From Halobacillus_B rhizosphaerae (GTDB taxonomy: Bacteria > Bacillota > Bacilli > Bacillales > Halobacillaceae): DNA of 64,000 nt. The notes beneath the pieces were generated by a model that had not been told where the DNA came from, ran no database searches, and worked only from the letters and a program-made list of their open reading frames with translations. This document shows positions 1-8,510 of this stretch, piece by piece. Position 1 is the first letter of the stretch; every line of letters starts with the position of its first letter. Where the stretch lies: assembly GCF_046719735.1 (NCBI RefSeq), contig NZ_JAUTWQ010000003.1:62001-126000 (forward strand), given 5' to 3'. The position numbers and the translations under genes were made by a program.

Positions 1-658
1 TACCTTCTGCTTCAACCTTTTTCTTTTCTGCTTCTAGTTTTGCTTTTTGCACTTGAATACGAATTTTTTCAACGTCTTGTTGTGCATCTACAACTGCTTG
101 GATAGCTTTTTGCGTATTCTTGTCTGGATGTGGAGTACCAAATACTACATTTTCAACTTCAAAACCATGAGGCTTAACATCTGCTTTAAATTTCTTAAAG
201 ATTTCTGTACGAATTTCTTCACGTTTCTGGAATACTTCTAGAATTGTATATTTAGATGTGACTTCTAAAGCAGATTCATTCATACGTGCTTTCAACCAAG
301 AATCTTCAATTGCTTTAGGTTTTTGACCTTTAAATTTGTTGTATATGTATGGAAGTTTGTCAACGTTGTTATAATACTCTACTGTCATATTTACTGAAAG
401 AGGTTTACCATCTTTTGTTGCTAGACTCAGTGAATCATAATTGATTGTTTCTGTACTAACTGGATATTCAGTGATTCGCTTCATTGGATTTACAAAGTGT
501 AAGCCTTGACTTAATGTATGATCTTCTACACCATGACTACGACTGTAAACAACACCTGCATGACCTTGATTGATTGTTGCTGTAAAAGAAAACCAACCTA
601 CTATCAACATAACGAATATCACAACACCTGCTACTAAACCTGCTACTAATTTACTCAA
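1..658 (-). CDS. SPFH/prohibitin-family membrane protein, C-terminus cut by window edge
   Basis: The frame is open to base 1, so the 3-prime end lies outside the window. The start is a TTG at 656-658 preceded by AAGGGG. One membrane segment covers about residues 4-27. It is followed by a prohibitin-like beta region with GHAGVVYSR and LSQGLHFVNPMKR, then helices rich in Lys, Glu and Ala. SPFH proteins form oligomeric membrane rings that control proteases or membrane domains. Some phages carry them, perhaps to shield or reorganise the host membrane; that role is inference here. Two operator-like boxes (675-739) precede the gene. Confidence 0.85.
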   Translation of the reverse strand, partial: MSKLVAGLVAGVVIFVMLIVGWFSFTATINQGHAGVVYSRSHGVEDHTLSQGLHFVNPMKRITEYPVSTETINYDSLSLATKDGKPLSVNMTVEYYNNVDKLPYIYNKFKGQKPKAIEDSWLKARMNESALEVTSKYTILEVFQKREEIRTEIFKKFKADVKPHGFEVENVVFGTPHPDKNTQKAIQAVVDAQQDVEKIRIQVQKAKLEAEKKKVEAEG

Positions 659-679
659 ATTTTTATCCCCTTTTTCTCA

Positions 680-697
680 TTATTTGTTACACCTGTT
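680..697 (-). promoter_or_regulatory. Second operator-like box upstream of the SPFH gene
   Basis: On the minus strand this reads GTGTAACAAATAAT with no usable -35. It lies about 20 bases downstream of the -10 at 711-716 and just before the ribosome site. A copy downstream of a promoter argues that the motif is a protein-binding site, not only a promoter spacer. Confidence 0.55.
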
Positions 698-710
698 AGG
701 GTGTAAATTA

Positions 711-739
711 ACTATACTATTATTTGTTACACTTGTAAA
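711..739 (-). promoter_or_regulatory. Sigma-A promoter with embedded operator box
   Basis: TTTACA, a 17-base spacer containing GTGTAACAAATAAT, then TATAGT. It reads toward the SPFH gene. Confidence 0.75.
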
Positions 740-749
740 GAGTTATTTT

Positions 750-827
750 CTATTTTTTACTAATATTTTTTCCAACAAAGAATGCTACTGATCCGAATAC
801 AAACAGTAAGAACAGTACATATGCCAT
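750..827 (-). CDS. 25-residue single-span membrane peptide
   Basis: ATG at 825-827 follows a good ribosome site (AGGTGG, 5 bases away). The product begins MAYVLFLLFVFGSVAFFVGK and ends NISKK. It is one hydrophobic helix with a short basic tail. It precedes the SPFH gene, so a small partner of that membrane protein is possible but unproven. It is shorter than most gene finders report. Confidence 0.6.
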   Translation of the reverse strand: MAYVLFLLFVFGSVAFFVGKNISKK

Positions 828-850
828 GTTTCCACCTCATTAGATAGAAT

Positions 851-879
851 TTTACAAATTCAGAAAATTATGCTAATAT
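851..879 (+). promoter_or_regulatory. Plus-strand sigma-A promoter for a putative RNA
   Basis: TTTACA at 851-856, exactly 17 bases, TAATAT at 874-879. It faces right, against all neighbouring genes, and is followed by a folded segment and a strong terminator. Confidence 0.65.
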
Positions 880-885
880 ATTAAT

Positions 886-1070
886 TGTAGTTAGGTTGAA
901 TAAAAATCATTTTTGTGGTGATCGTCTGTGAGCGAGATAAGTTTCGTCTGTGAGCGAAGGTGATTCAAAATCCGAATATTTATGAATAACACCTCCATCT
1001 CTCAACCTAACTTCCACTCCCGATATGAGAGTTACTTACTGTTTAGAGTAGGTAGCTCTCATATTTTTAT
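886..1070 (+). ncRNA. Putative structured non-coding RNA of about 180 nt
   Basis: A consensus promoter precedes the segment and an 18-bp hairpin with a U-rich tail ends it. An 11-bp stem (AGTTAGGTTGA at 889-899 with TCAACCTAACT at 1002-1012) closes the body. Inside it is a 6-bp stem (905-910 with 960-965, one G-U pair). That stem encloses two identical 14-base hairpins, TCGTCTGTGAGCGA at 922-935 and 944-957. The unpaired stretch 988-999 contains CCUCC, able to pair with a Shine-Dalgarno sequence. No reading frame has a ribosome site. I do not recognise the family. Pairings were found by eye. Confidence 0.6.
1023..1070 (+). terminator. Intrinsic terminator of the plus-strand RNA
   Basis: Positions 1023-1040 pair with 1047-1064 (18 bp, two G-U pairs) around a GTTTAG loop, followed by TTTTATTT. 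The U-tract is on the plus strand only; read on the minus strand the hairpin is followed by CGGGAG. It therefore fits the RNA better than the topoisomerase gene ending at 1067. Confidence 0.8.
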
Positions 1071-3220
1071 TTCACCAATTCAGAAAAATCATTATCTTTA
1101 AGATATTTCCCTACCCCGGCATTAGCTGTTCGGTAATAGTCCACCTCTGGATAATCTTCACCAACTGTATGATAAGATTTTACATTACTTTCATTTTTAG
1201 ACTTCATAACTGTAACACCGATAGTGGTCTTACTTGTTTTAGAGTTAATCATAGACGTATTGAAGACAAGTGCTTTATCTATAGAAGAAACAGAGAGTAT
1301 GTCAATATCATCGTTAATTAAATTCCAATAGATACCTTTCTTATCTGCATAAGCCTTTTTTAGCATAGACCTATTTTGTTTTGTTTCATAAGCAGTAAGA
1401 TCAATCTTTGCTACCTTTCCATCATCAAATCCTATTATTAGCTGTCCTTTATAATCATTGGTGACAGTCACATAAAGAATCTCTTCATCTTTTAAGCTTA
1501 ATAGTGAAGGTAAAAACTCTCCTAAAACAGAAGGTTTGTGATCCTCTAGTTCATATGCTTTATATTTATAAACATTCTGTTTATCAGTAAATACAAGTAT
1601 ATCAGAATTATTTGTTGTATCTATTTCATTAATGATTTCATCTCCATCTTTAATTTTGATATTAAAGTTACCTCTGAGAGATGTTAATGGGATTTTCTTT
1701 ATGTATCCTTCTTTTGTAATAAAGAATCGGACATTATAATCTTCAACCGTTAAACTTTCATCCTCAATCACAGGAACGTCATTTACATTGATAAGACCTG
1801 TCTTGCGATCTTCTCCATATTTTTTTTTAACTTCTTTTAATTCATCTATAATATGATTAGCTAAAGTTCTTCTATCAGAAAGTAATCTCTCCAATTTTTC
1901 GATTTCACTAGCTAATGTGTCAATTTCATTAATACGATTAAGCAGATATTCTTCATTTAGATTTCTCAATTTGATATCAGCGATAAATTCAGCTTGTTTT
2001 TGATCAATACTAAGCTCAGTTACAAGATTGTTTACAACTTCACTATTGACTTTAGTTTCTCTAATTAAACTAATTGTTTTGTCAATATCTAGAATAACTA
2101 TTTTCAATGCATTCAGAAAATGCATTCTTTCGTATGCCTTAACTAATTCAAACTTTACCCCACGCTTAATGGCATTTGCTCTAAATCCTAGCCACTCATG
2201 TATAATCTCTTTAATGCCTAAAACTTTTGGTCTTCCATTTACAACAATATTGAAGTTGCAAGAAAAAGTTGATTCTAATGGTGTAAGTTTAAATAATTTT
2301 TCTACTAACTGTTCTTTGTTGGTATTATTCTTAACTGTTATTTCAATTCCTTTTGAGTCAATACCAACAATATTGTCTATGTCAATAATCTCTTTCAATT
2401 TTCCTTCTTTAACTAAATCTGAAACCTTATCAATAATAGCTTCAAATGTAGTGCTATAAGGGATTTCTTCAAAGACAATAGAATTATCCAAAATTTGATA
2501 TGTAGAACGGATAGTGATTGATCCACGACCAGTATTGAATATCTTCTTTAATTCATTTTCTTTGTGAATAATGTTCCCACCAGAAGGAAAATCTGGTGCA
2601 ATAATAAAATCAGAAACATTTGTGCCTTTTGGATTTCCAATATAAGCAATCGTAAAATCAATCACTTCATTTAAATTGAAAGATGCTATGTTGCTTGCCA
2701 TCCCATTAGCAATACCACTTTGAGGATTGGTTAAGATTGCAGGGAATGTTACAGGCAACAATCTTGGTTCTTTTTCTGTTCCATCATAATTATCCACCAT
2801 TTCAACGGTGTCATTGTTAATGTCTTTGAAAAGTTCATTTGAAACAGATGACAGTCTTACCTCAGTGTATCTTGCACTTGCAAACTGCATGTCTCTAGAG
2901 TATTGCTTGCCAAAGTTTCCTTCTGAATCAATGTAAGGTAAAAGAAATGATTCTGCATCTTTAGACATTCTAACAAGTGCTTCATAAATTGCCATATCAC
3001 CATGAGGGTGAAGGAACATTGTTCTTCCTACAACCCCTTGTGATTTCTTTCTACTACCTTTAAGTAAACCCATTTTCATCATGGTATATAAAATACGTCT
3101 TTGTGATGGTTTAAACCCATCAATTTCTGGCAAAGCTCTCTCTCTAATAACATAAGCAGTATAGGGCATGTAATTATTAGTTAAAGTATCTATAATGTTT
3201 TGCTCAATAATGTTTGACAA
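1067..3220 (-). CDS. Type II DNA topoisomerase subunit A (ParC/GyrA family)
   Basis: The 717-residue protein has the breakage-reunion domain from its N-terminus. RRILYTMMKMG lies near residues 41-51 and FLHPHGD near 69-75. The catalytic tyrosine is Tyr118 in ASARYTEVRLS. A coiled-coil arm is near 380-470, followed by a C-terminal region of short beta repeats, more ParC-like than a full GyrA pinwheel. With the ATPase subunit 13 bases upstream it should pass one DNA duplex through another, unlinking or relaxing replicating phage DNA. Phage-encoded two-subunit enzymes of this kind are known mainly in large phages. It could also help escape host gyrase inhibitors. Confidence 0.93.
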   Translation of the reverse strand: MSNIIEQNIIDTLTNNYMPYTAYVIRERALPEIDGFKPSQRRILYTMMKMGLLKGSRKKSQGVVGRTMFLHPHGDMAIYEALVRMSKDAESFLLPYIDSEGNFGKQYSRDMQFASARYTEVRLSSVSNELFKDINNDTVEMVDNYDGTEKEPRLLPVTFPAILTNPQSGIANGMASNIASFNLNEVIDFTIAYIGNPKGTNVSDFIIAPDFPSGGNIIHKENELKKIFNTGRGSITIRSTYQILDNSIVFEEIPYSTTFEAIIDKVSDLVKEGKLKEIIDIDNIVGIDSKGIEITVKNNTNKEQLVEKLFKLTPLESTFSCNFNIVVNGRPKVLGIKEIIHEWLGFRANAIKRGVKFELVKAYERMHFLNALKIVILDIDKTISLIRETKVNSEVVNNLVTELSIDQKQAEFIADIKLRNLNEEYLLNRINEIDTLASEIEKLERLLSDRRTLANHIIDELKEVKKKYGEDRKTGLINVNDVPVIEDESLTVEDYNVRFFITKEGYIKKIPLTSLRGNFNIKIKDGDEIINEIDTTNNSDILVFTDKQNVYKYKAYELEDHKPSVLGEFLPSLLSLKDEEILYVTVTNDYKGQLIIGFDDGKVAKIDLTAYETKQNRSMLKKAYADKKGIYWNLINDDIDILSVSSIDKALVFNTSMINSKTSKTTIGVTVMKSKNESNVKSYHTVGEDYPEVDYYRTANAGVGKYLKDNDFSELVK

Positions 3221-3233
3221 TTAATGTTTCCTC

Positions 3234-5198
3234 CTAGCTGACAACATCTTCAATCCAATGATGAAGGTTTTCTTCAATATACTCTTTTCTTCCTGCTAAA
3301 TTATCACCTAGAAATAATTCAAATGCATCCAATGTTTTATCTACATCAGTTGGCATAACCTTGACTAATTTCCTAGTTTCTGGATTCATCGTTGTATCCC
3401 ACATCATCTTGGCAGAGTTTTCACCTAGACCTTTTGAACGCTTTATTTCATTGATTGTGTTACCTAATTTGGATACCAACTGATCTTTTTCCCTATCATT
3501 ATATGCAAGAAATACTTCTTTCTTCTTGGTCGTAATAGTGAATAAAGGAGATTCTGCAATATAAATATAACCTTCTTCAATTAGAGTGGGCATTAATCTA
3601 TAAATAGCAGTTAAGATTAATGTTCTGATATGAAATCCATCCACATCTGCATCTGTAATGATAATGATTTTCGACCATCGTAATTTATTCAAATCAAATG
3701 TATTTAGGTCTTTTGAGTGTTTTGATTTAACTTCAATACCACAACCTAAAAGTTTGATCATATCTATAATAATTTCGTTTTTGAAAATTTTGTCGTAGTC
3801 TGCTTTTAAACAGTTAAGGATTTTCCCACGTAATGCGTAAATTGCTTGGAAATTTGCATCTCTACCTTGTTGAGTAGAGCCAAGTGCAGACTTCCCTTCT
3901 ACAAATATTAATTCTGGCTTAATATTATTTTTAGATTTTTTACAACCAACAAAACCATCTATTCTTGAAGTTAGGTTGTTTACTGTTCCACCAAGTTTTT
4001 TCTTAACATCTAAGCGTGTTTTTTCAGCTTTTTCACGACTTCTTTTATTAACCAAAGCCTGTTTAAGAATTAAATCAGCATCATTAGGATTCTCGACAAA
4101 GTACACCTCAAGTTGTTCTCTCAACCACTTGGTAATAGATTGCTTCATAAAATCAGAACCAATTTTCTTTTTAGTCTGGTCTGTAAACAAAGAAATGGTC
4201 GAATATGTACTAGTCACTACAATTAAACTATCTGAAATATCATCAAAAGAAATTTTCTTTTCGTTTTTGTTGTACAGGCTATTTTCTTTTAAAAACTTAT
4301 CTATAACGTAGACGAAGGAGTTTTTAATGAAGTCTTCTGGTGTACCTCCATTTTCTAACCAAGAAGAGTTATGGTAGTATCTTTTATAGGATGTTTCACG
4401 ATTAAAACTAAAGAAAATGTTTGCCTTGATTCTATAATCTTTATCAGATTCATTATCTTTACCTTTTTGTTCAGTAGAAAAAGATACAACATCAGTTAGA
4501 ACATGTTCTTCATTTGACATTGTTTTAATGAAGTCAGATACTCCATTTTCATAGAAATATTCAGTCCTTAAACCAGTATTCATGTCAAAGAACACAAACT
4601 TAAGTCCACCATTTACGATAGCTTGATCTTCTAGCGTAGTAATAATGAAGTCATTATCAATTTCACCCTTACCACGAAAAACTTCTTCACTTGGTTTCCA
4701 AGTAATTTCAGTTCCAATCTTTTCCCCAGTGTTATCTTCATCAGAGAATACTTCTTCAACACCTTTATTATATCTTACAGTATAAATTGTATCTTCTTTA
4801 AATGAGGTCGCTGTAAAAAAGTCAGAAGTGTAATTAGAACCAGTTGCACCAACTCCATTAGTCCCAAGACTATATTTATAGTCACTACCATCTTCCTCAT
4901 TATTTTTGTATTTACCACCTGCCCAAAGCAGATCAAACACTTTCTTATAAGCATACTCACCATTAGAATTTTTACCCATAGGTACTCCACGACCAAAATC
5001 ACGAACAGTAACAGAGCCATCGGTATTCTTGCTAATAAATATTTCACTTCCATAACCTGCATGAAATTCATCAATTGAGTTGCCTAGAATTTCTAAAAAT
5101 GTGTGGTTGTGACTCTCTAATCCAATAGATGCAGGTTTGGCTCTTACACCACCTAAAATACCAAGTGATTGTATAGAATCATTGCCATAATTACTCAC
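3234..5198 (-). CDS. Type II DNA topoisomerase subunit B (ParE/GyrB family)
   Basis: The 654-residue protein has the GHKL ATPase signature in order: EILGNSIDEF near residue 36, RDFGRGVPMG near 66, GTNGVGATG near 112 and a QTK loop in FTDQTKKKIGS. The Toprim half has EGKSALGSTQQGRD, where EGDSA is usual, then ALRGKILN and TDADVDG. The first acidic residue and the DxD metal ligands are kept; Asp to Lys in the EGDSA motif is a family variation worth noting. It forms an A2B2 enzyme with the gene immediately downstream. Its promoter (5223-5251) overlaps the stop of the upstream gene. Confidence 0.93.
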   Translation of the reverse strand: MSNYGNDSIQSLGILGGVRAKPASIGLESHNHTFLEILGNSIDEFHAGYGSEIFISKNTDGSVTVRDFGRGVPMGKNSNGEYAYKKVFDLLWAGGKYKNNEEDGSDYKYSLGTNGVGATGSNYTSDFFTATSFKEDTIYTVRYNKGVEEVFSDEDNTGEKIGTEITWKPSEEVFRGKGEIDNDFIITTLEDQAIVNGGLKFVFFDMNTGLRTEYFYENGVSDFIKTMSNEEHVLTDVVSFSTEQKGKDNESDKDYRIKANIFFSFNRETSYKRYYHNSSWLENGGTPEDFIKNSFVYVIDKFLKENSLYNKNEKKISFDDISDSLIVVTSTYSTISLFTDQTKKKIGSDFMKQSITKWLREQLEVYFVENPNDADLILKQALVNKRSREKAEKTRLDVKKKLGGTVNNLTSRIDGFVGCKKSKNNIKPELIFVEGKSALGSTQQGRDANFQAIYALRGKILNCLKADYDKIFKNEIIIDMIKLLGCGIEVKSKHSKDLNTFDLNKLRWSKIIIITDADVDGFHIRTLILTAIYRLMPTLIEEGYIYIAESPLFTITTKKKEVFLAYNDREKDQLVSKLGNTINEIKRSKGLGENSAKMMWDTTMNPETRKLVKVMPTDVDKTLDAFELFLGDNLAGRKEYIEENLHHWIEDVVS

Positions 5199-5222
5199 TT
5201 ATTCACTCCCTTTCTATAAATT

Positions 5223-5251
5223 ATTTTATAATTATTTGTTACATTTGTCAA
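5223..5251 (-). promoter_or_regulatory. Operator-containing promoter for the topoisomerase operon
   Basis: TTGACA, 17 bases with ATGTAACAAATAAT, TAAAAT. The -35 overlaps the TGA stop of the nucleotidyltransferase gene. Confidence 0.8.
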
Positions 5252-5997
5252 GGTATAAATAGTTCAGCTTTAACAATTTTTTTAACAGTTTCTTTTAACC
5301 ACTCATTAACCTCTTCATCTACAGCAAAACTATGATATTTCTCTTTCAAAGGTAAGAAATATGTATCATGATACCAATTCACGTACTTGATAAATTCTTC
5401 TTGGGAATATGCACCCTGTTTAAATCCCATCACAAAATCACGATCTTCATTATGATATGTAATAGCAGATTTAAAATCTTTAAAATCATTAGCCTCAAAC
5501 CTTACAATGAAATCTAGATTTCTAAATGCGTGTTGCGCTTGCTTGGTATCATAACCAAATTTGTCTGCAAGATGTTGAGTTCCTTCTGTTGGTTTATTCA
5601 GAAGTTGCATCTTTTGTCGAAATGTACCACCACATGCATCAAATAATTGTTTTAGATTCATTTTTGCAATTTCATCTTTTTCTTGAATCATCTTTCCAAT
5701 TTCAAGGAAAGAGTGTGTGGTATCAGTCTCAATTTCTTGATCAATTGAGAATAATGGTTCAAGAAAATTGATGTTAGATTTATAAAATAAATGTGGTAAC
5801 TTACGAATATCATGCACATCTATATCTTCTGTTGTACCTATCGTTTGTTTTGAAAATACTTCTTTATTATATAGATCATCGAATGTTGGGGCTATAAAAA
5901 CTTTATAATCCCTATCAGATGTTTCATCATTTAAGTTGTAGTTGTGACTACCTACTAAAGCTCTGAATAACACAATTCTATCTTCAATTTTTTGCAT
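5248..5997 (-). CDS. RlaP-type nucleotidyltransferase
   Basis: The N-terminus shows the minimal polymerase-beta fold signature: GSHNYNLNDETSDRDYKVF, with Gly-Ser at 16-17 and the metal-binding pair Asp28/Asp30. This matches PF10127 (RNA-ligase-associated nucleotidyltransferase). Members transfer a nucleotide to an RNA end or another acceptor; the phage substrate is unknown. The length (249 residues) fits phage members. It sits upstream of the topoisomerase genes with its own 3-prime junction promoter. An RNA-repair role is inference; no RNA ligase is visible in this window. Confidence 0.82.
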   Translation of the reverse strand: MQKIEDRIVLFRALVGSHNYNLNDETSDRDYKVFIAPTFDDLYNKEVFSKQTIGTTEDIDVHDIRKLPHLFYKSNINFLEPLFSIDQEIETDTTHSFLEIGKMIQEKDEIAKMNLKQLFDACGGTFRQKMQLLNKPTEGTQHLADKFGYDTKQAQHAFRNLDFIVRFEANDFKDFKSAITYHNEDRDFVMGFKQGAYSQEEFIKYVNWYHDTYFLPLKEKYHSFAVDEEVNEWLKETVKKIVKAELFIP

Positions 5998-6006
5998 GGA
6001 TTCACC

Positions 6007-6588
6007 TTACTTCATGCTTAGAAGGTCACTCTTATATTCTTTAGAGTTCACCAATAGCATTGTATATTTTTTCAAGTTATGTCCTGTTTGGAGAGAACAT
6101 TTTTTAAGATTGTTAATTTCATCTTTTGCAAAATCTCTCTGATCTTTCAAGAACTTCAATTGTTCTTCTGCATGACGAATTTCATCTTCAATGATAGATG
6201 CTTTCATTTCTTTTTCTTCTAGCTGTTCTAGGATTTTGAAATCTGCTTCATCTTTTTCAAGAGTTAGTTTCTCAATCTCTTTTAATAATTCTCTTCGAAC
6301 AGTAGCATTTAGTTCATCTGGATAACCCAAATCAACTTTGTATGTAGTAATAAATGCATCATCTGTTGTATTATTTACAAAAACAATATCATCTTTTATG
6401 TAGTAGTTTCTTGTAACATTATCACCAATAGCACCCTTGTAAATGAATTGTGCATATTCAAAGGTAGTGTTGGCATGTTCATGAATTTGATCCTTGTTCT
6501 TAGTTATGTATGCATTGATTTCTTTTCTATCTACTTCTAAAACTCGCTCTGCCCATCTCTCTAAAAAGTGTTTTGTGCAATTTTTCAT
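6007..6588 (-). CDS. DUF4258-like N-terminal fold with coiled-coil tail
   Basis: Residues 1-95 follow the pattern HFLERWAERV, then a beta region ending FITTYKVD. That pattern resembles the small DUF4258/BECR-type fold also seen at 40937 and 41393. Residues 105-165 form a strongly charged coiled coil rich in Glu and Lys. The gene is just upstream of the nucleotidyltransferase (9-base gap) and probably co-transcribed. Function unknown; fold similarity was judged by eye. Confidence 0.7.
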   Translation of the reverse strand: MKNCTKHFLERWAERVLEVDRKEINAYITKNKDQIHEHANTTFEYAQFIYKGAIGDNVTRNYYIKDDIVFVNNTTDDAFITTYKVDLGYPDELNATVRRELLKEIEKLTLEKDEADFKILEQLEEKEMKASIIEDEIRHAEEQLKFLKDQRDFAKDEINNLKKCSLQTGHNLKKYTMLLVNSKEYKSDLLSMK

Positions 6589-6618
6589 GTTATTATCTCC
6601 TTTATGTTTGTTATTGTC

Positions 6619-7062
6619 TTATAGAATTACAATTAATACAATCAACATGTAGATGAAGTATGAAATCCATATGGTAGGATTCAAATAGGCACGATACTTC
6701 CTTTTATAAACCCTTTTTCTAACTTTCATTATGTCTTCTTTGCTCTCTATTTTGTTAGTCTTTTTAATAAATGTTTTCAGTAGAGATATAATCATCAATA
6801 CTAACAACACAATAGATGGATATAAAAATGGGTCAACCAATACTGCAAAACTTACATAAACTAATTGCCCAATAAATAATGGAATTAATATTAAAGTTTT
6901 AAGTGAGTTTATTAACAAATCTGTAGGTGGTTCTGATACATACCCTTGTTCAAAATCCTTAATTTCATGCTCTACAATTTTTATCAGATTTTCTTGTAAA
7001 GACTTAATTTTTGTTATTAGAATTACATTAAAAACTAAAAATATTATTGTCCAAAATACCAT
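6619..7062 (-). CDS. Membrane protein, three to four spans
   Basis: The 147-residue product has hydrophobic segments near residues 1-18, 48-68, 72-92 and 128-147, separated by basic loops. No enzyme motif is seen. It precedes the coiled-coil gene. Function unknown. Confidence 0.75.
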   Translation of the reverse strand: MVFWTIIFLVFNVILITKIKSLQENLIKIVEHEIKDFEQGYVSEPPTDLLINSLKTLILIPLFIGQLVYVSFAVLVDPFLYPSIVLLVLMIISLLKTFIKKTNKIESKEDIMKVRKRVYKRKYRAYLNPTIWISYFIYMLIVLIVIL

Positions 7063-7091
7063 TTAAATCTCTCCTTGTATGTTTTGAATAA

Positions 7092-7463
7092 TTATCTAAT
7101 TATTTTTTGCGCTTGTGCATTGCCGGAAATATCGTCACAGTTAATATTTCTTTCTGCTTTAACATCTCCATCAATATCATCACAGTTCACGTTATTACCT
7201 GCTGTTACATTGCCATTAATGTCATCACAATTAACATTGTTTTTGGCTTCAACATTTCCAGTGACGTTTCCTTTAATATAGATTGATTCTTCACTCATAA
7301 TGCTATCTACATTGCAAATCACAGTAATTTCGGTCTTTTTATTATCAAGATCATCAACAGCTACACCATCTACAAATACAGTATCATTTGTTATAGAAAT
7401 ATTGTTACCAATGTATGTCTTATTGTTAATGCTTACCTGTCCTTTGTTTCCGAAAAATTTCAA
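7092..7463 (-). CDS. Bactofilin-like repeat protein
   Basis: The 123-residue protein has a short N-terminal beta section. From about residue 65 it has near-identical repeats of the type NVNCDDINGNV, about 15-16 residues each, with Cys-Asp-Asp-Ile at the same place each time. Such parallel repeats of short strands suggest a beta-helix, as in bactofilins that polymerise on membranes. The next small genes encode basic or membrane-binding peptides. The assignment is structural inference only. Confidence 0.72.
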   Translation of the reverse strand: MKFFGNKGQVSINNKTYIGNNISITNDTVFVDGVAVDDLDNKKTEITVICNVDSIMSEESIYIKGNVTGNVEAKNNVNCDDINGNVTAGNNVNCDDIDGDVKAERNINCDDISGNAQAQKIIR

Positions 7464-7498
7464 TATGTATTTCTCCTTTGATAAAAGTACACTTTTAT

Positions 7499-7606
7499 TT
7501 AATCGAATAGTGAAAAGATTATGTCTAGAATTTCAAGTAACACTTCAATTGGCAACCAAAGAAACTCAAGAAATTTATTACGCTTCTTTTTTCGTTTACT
7601 TGCCAT
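7499..7606 (-). CDS. 35-residue basic-amphipathic small protein
   Basis: ATG at 7604-7606 overlaps the last 11 bases of the preceding small gene (ATGGCAAGTAA), suggesting coupled translation. The product starts MASKRKKKRNK and continues with a hydrophobic helix, WLPIEVLLEILDIIFSLF. The basic head plus helix suggests membrane contact. Function unknown. Confidence 0.55.
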   Translation of the reverse strand: MASKRKKKRNKFLEFLWLPIEVLLEILDIIFSLFD

Positions 7607-7703
7607 TCCAGAATAGACCTTGTGCAAATTGTTTTAAAGATTTTGCGATTTGTGAAGCAGTCTTACTAGTGGTTTTACCAATAGATTTTGCAGTGTTTTT
7701 CAT
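7596..7703 (-). CDS. 35-residue small basic protein
   Basis: ATG at 7701-7703 follows GGAG and shares bases with the stop of the gene before it (TAATG). The product, MKNTAKSIGKTTSK onward, is rich in Lys, Ser and Thr, with an amphipathic end, LKQFAQGLFWNGK. Function unknown. Confidence 0.55.
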   Translation of the reverse strand: MKNTAKSIGKTTSKTASQIAKSLKQFAQGLFWNGK

Positions 7704-8269
7704 TATTTTTCTCCTTTACCAAACAATTTTTTCATAAAGTTTGTTTTTTCTTCTTTTATTGCATCTTGGATTTTTGAATAATCTTCTATTTCTTTCTTGA
7801 TCTCTTCTTCAAGTTCTTCAATCTCTTTTATCATCTCTGATATCAATTCTTCTTTTGTCTTTTCATCTTTTGTTAAATCTTGTTCCAAATCGCCAAATAT
7901 GATATCAGTTCGATACTCCATTAGGTTTCTATCAACATCAAAATGTCTATTTGTTATATGCCCTTTAAAACCACATACTGTAATGTTGTCTCCTTCTTCT
8001 GGAACATGGTCGTGGTCTTCTTCTTTGATAATTAGCCAATCTGTTAGACACCAATGAAAACAAACTAATTCATTAATTTGATCAACCATGTCAAACTTCT
8101 TATACGATTCTAGGTTTTTTAATACATCTGAAAGTTTATCTTTTACTGTTCCGGGGAAATCAAAATCTTTTCTTAAAGAATCTCTAATAAATGATTTAAA
8201 ATTTTTCAGAGTATATGTATCAACATAAAGCTCTTGATAGTTCTTTCTGCCGTAATAGATACTTTTCAT
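7703..8269 (-). CDS. Hypothetical protein, helical C-terminus
   Basis: 188 residues. The first half is mixed and Trp/His-containing (FHWCLTDWLIIKEEDHDHVPE); the second half is a long acidic-basic coiled coil. Overlapping starts and stops at both ends (TAATG) place it in a tight operon with 8269-8448 and 7596-7703. Function unknown. Confidence 0.75.
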   Translation of the reverse strand: MKSIYYGRKNYQELYVDTYTLKNFKSFIRDSLRKDFDFPGTVKDKLSDVLKNLESYKKFDMVDQINELVCFHWCLTDWLIIKEEDHDHVPEEGDNITVCGFKGHITNRHFDVDRNLMEYRTDIIFGDLEQDLTKDEKTKEELISEMIKEIEELEEEIKKEIEDYSKIQDAIKEEKTNFMKKLFGKGEK

Positions 8270-8448
8270 TAGTTTTCACCTTTGATTTCATCATTTAATT
8301 GTTTTACCAATTTTCTCGCAACCTCTGGATGACAAGGAAATTCAAATTTGTTACCTCTTGAAATCAGAATGATCATAGCTGAATTTCCTTCACATTCGTA
8401 AGAAATCTTTGAATCTGGGAAAAGAGTTAATACTGTTTTTACACCCAT
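8269..8448 (-). CDS. 59-residue hypothetical protein
   Basis: ATG at 8446-8448 with GGTGG upstream. The sequence begins MGVKTVLTLFPDSKISYECE and ends VKQLNDEIKGEN. It is compact alpha/beta with no motif. The stop overlaps the next start. The promoter at 8479-8507 is about 30 bases upstream. Confidence 0.7.
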   Translation of the reverse strand: MGVKTVLTLFPDSKISYECEGNSAMIILISRGNKFEFPCHPEVARKLVKQLNDEIKGEN

Positions 8449-8478
8449 TCTGTAACCACCTTTATCTGGATTAATTAC

Positions 8479-8507
8479 AGTATATGATTATTTGTTGTAT
8501 TTGTCAA
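8479..8507 (-). promoter_or_regulatory. Operator-containing promoter
   Basis: TTGACA, 17 bases with ATACAACAAATAAT, TATACT. It serves the 8448-to-7499 operon. Confidence 0.8.
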
Positions 8508-8510
8508 TGC

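Noticed and set aside
922..957. Ordinary direct repeat only
   Set aside because: The two 14-base copies each form a hairpin and sit inside a larger fold between promoter and terminator, so an RNA is the better reading.
2028..2459. Plus-strand protein gene inside topoisomerase subunit A
   Set aside because: No ribosome site; antisense of a highly conserved gene. The same applies to other long plus-strand frames inside minus genes.
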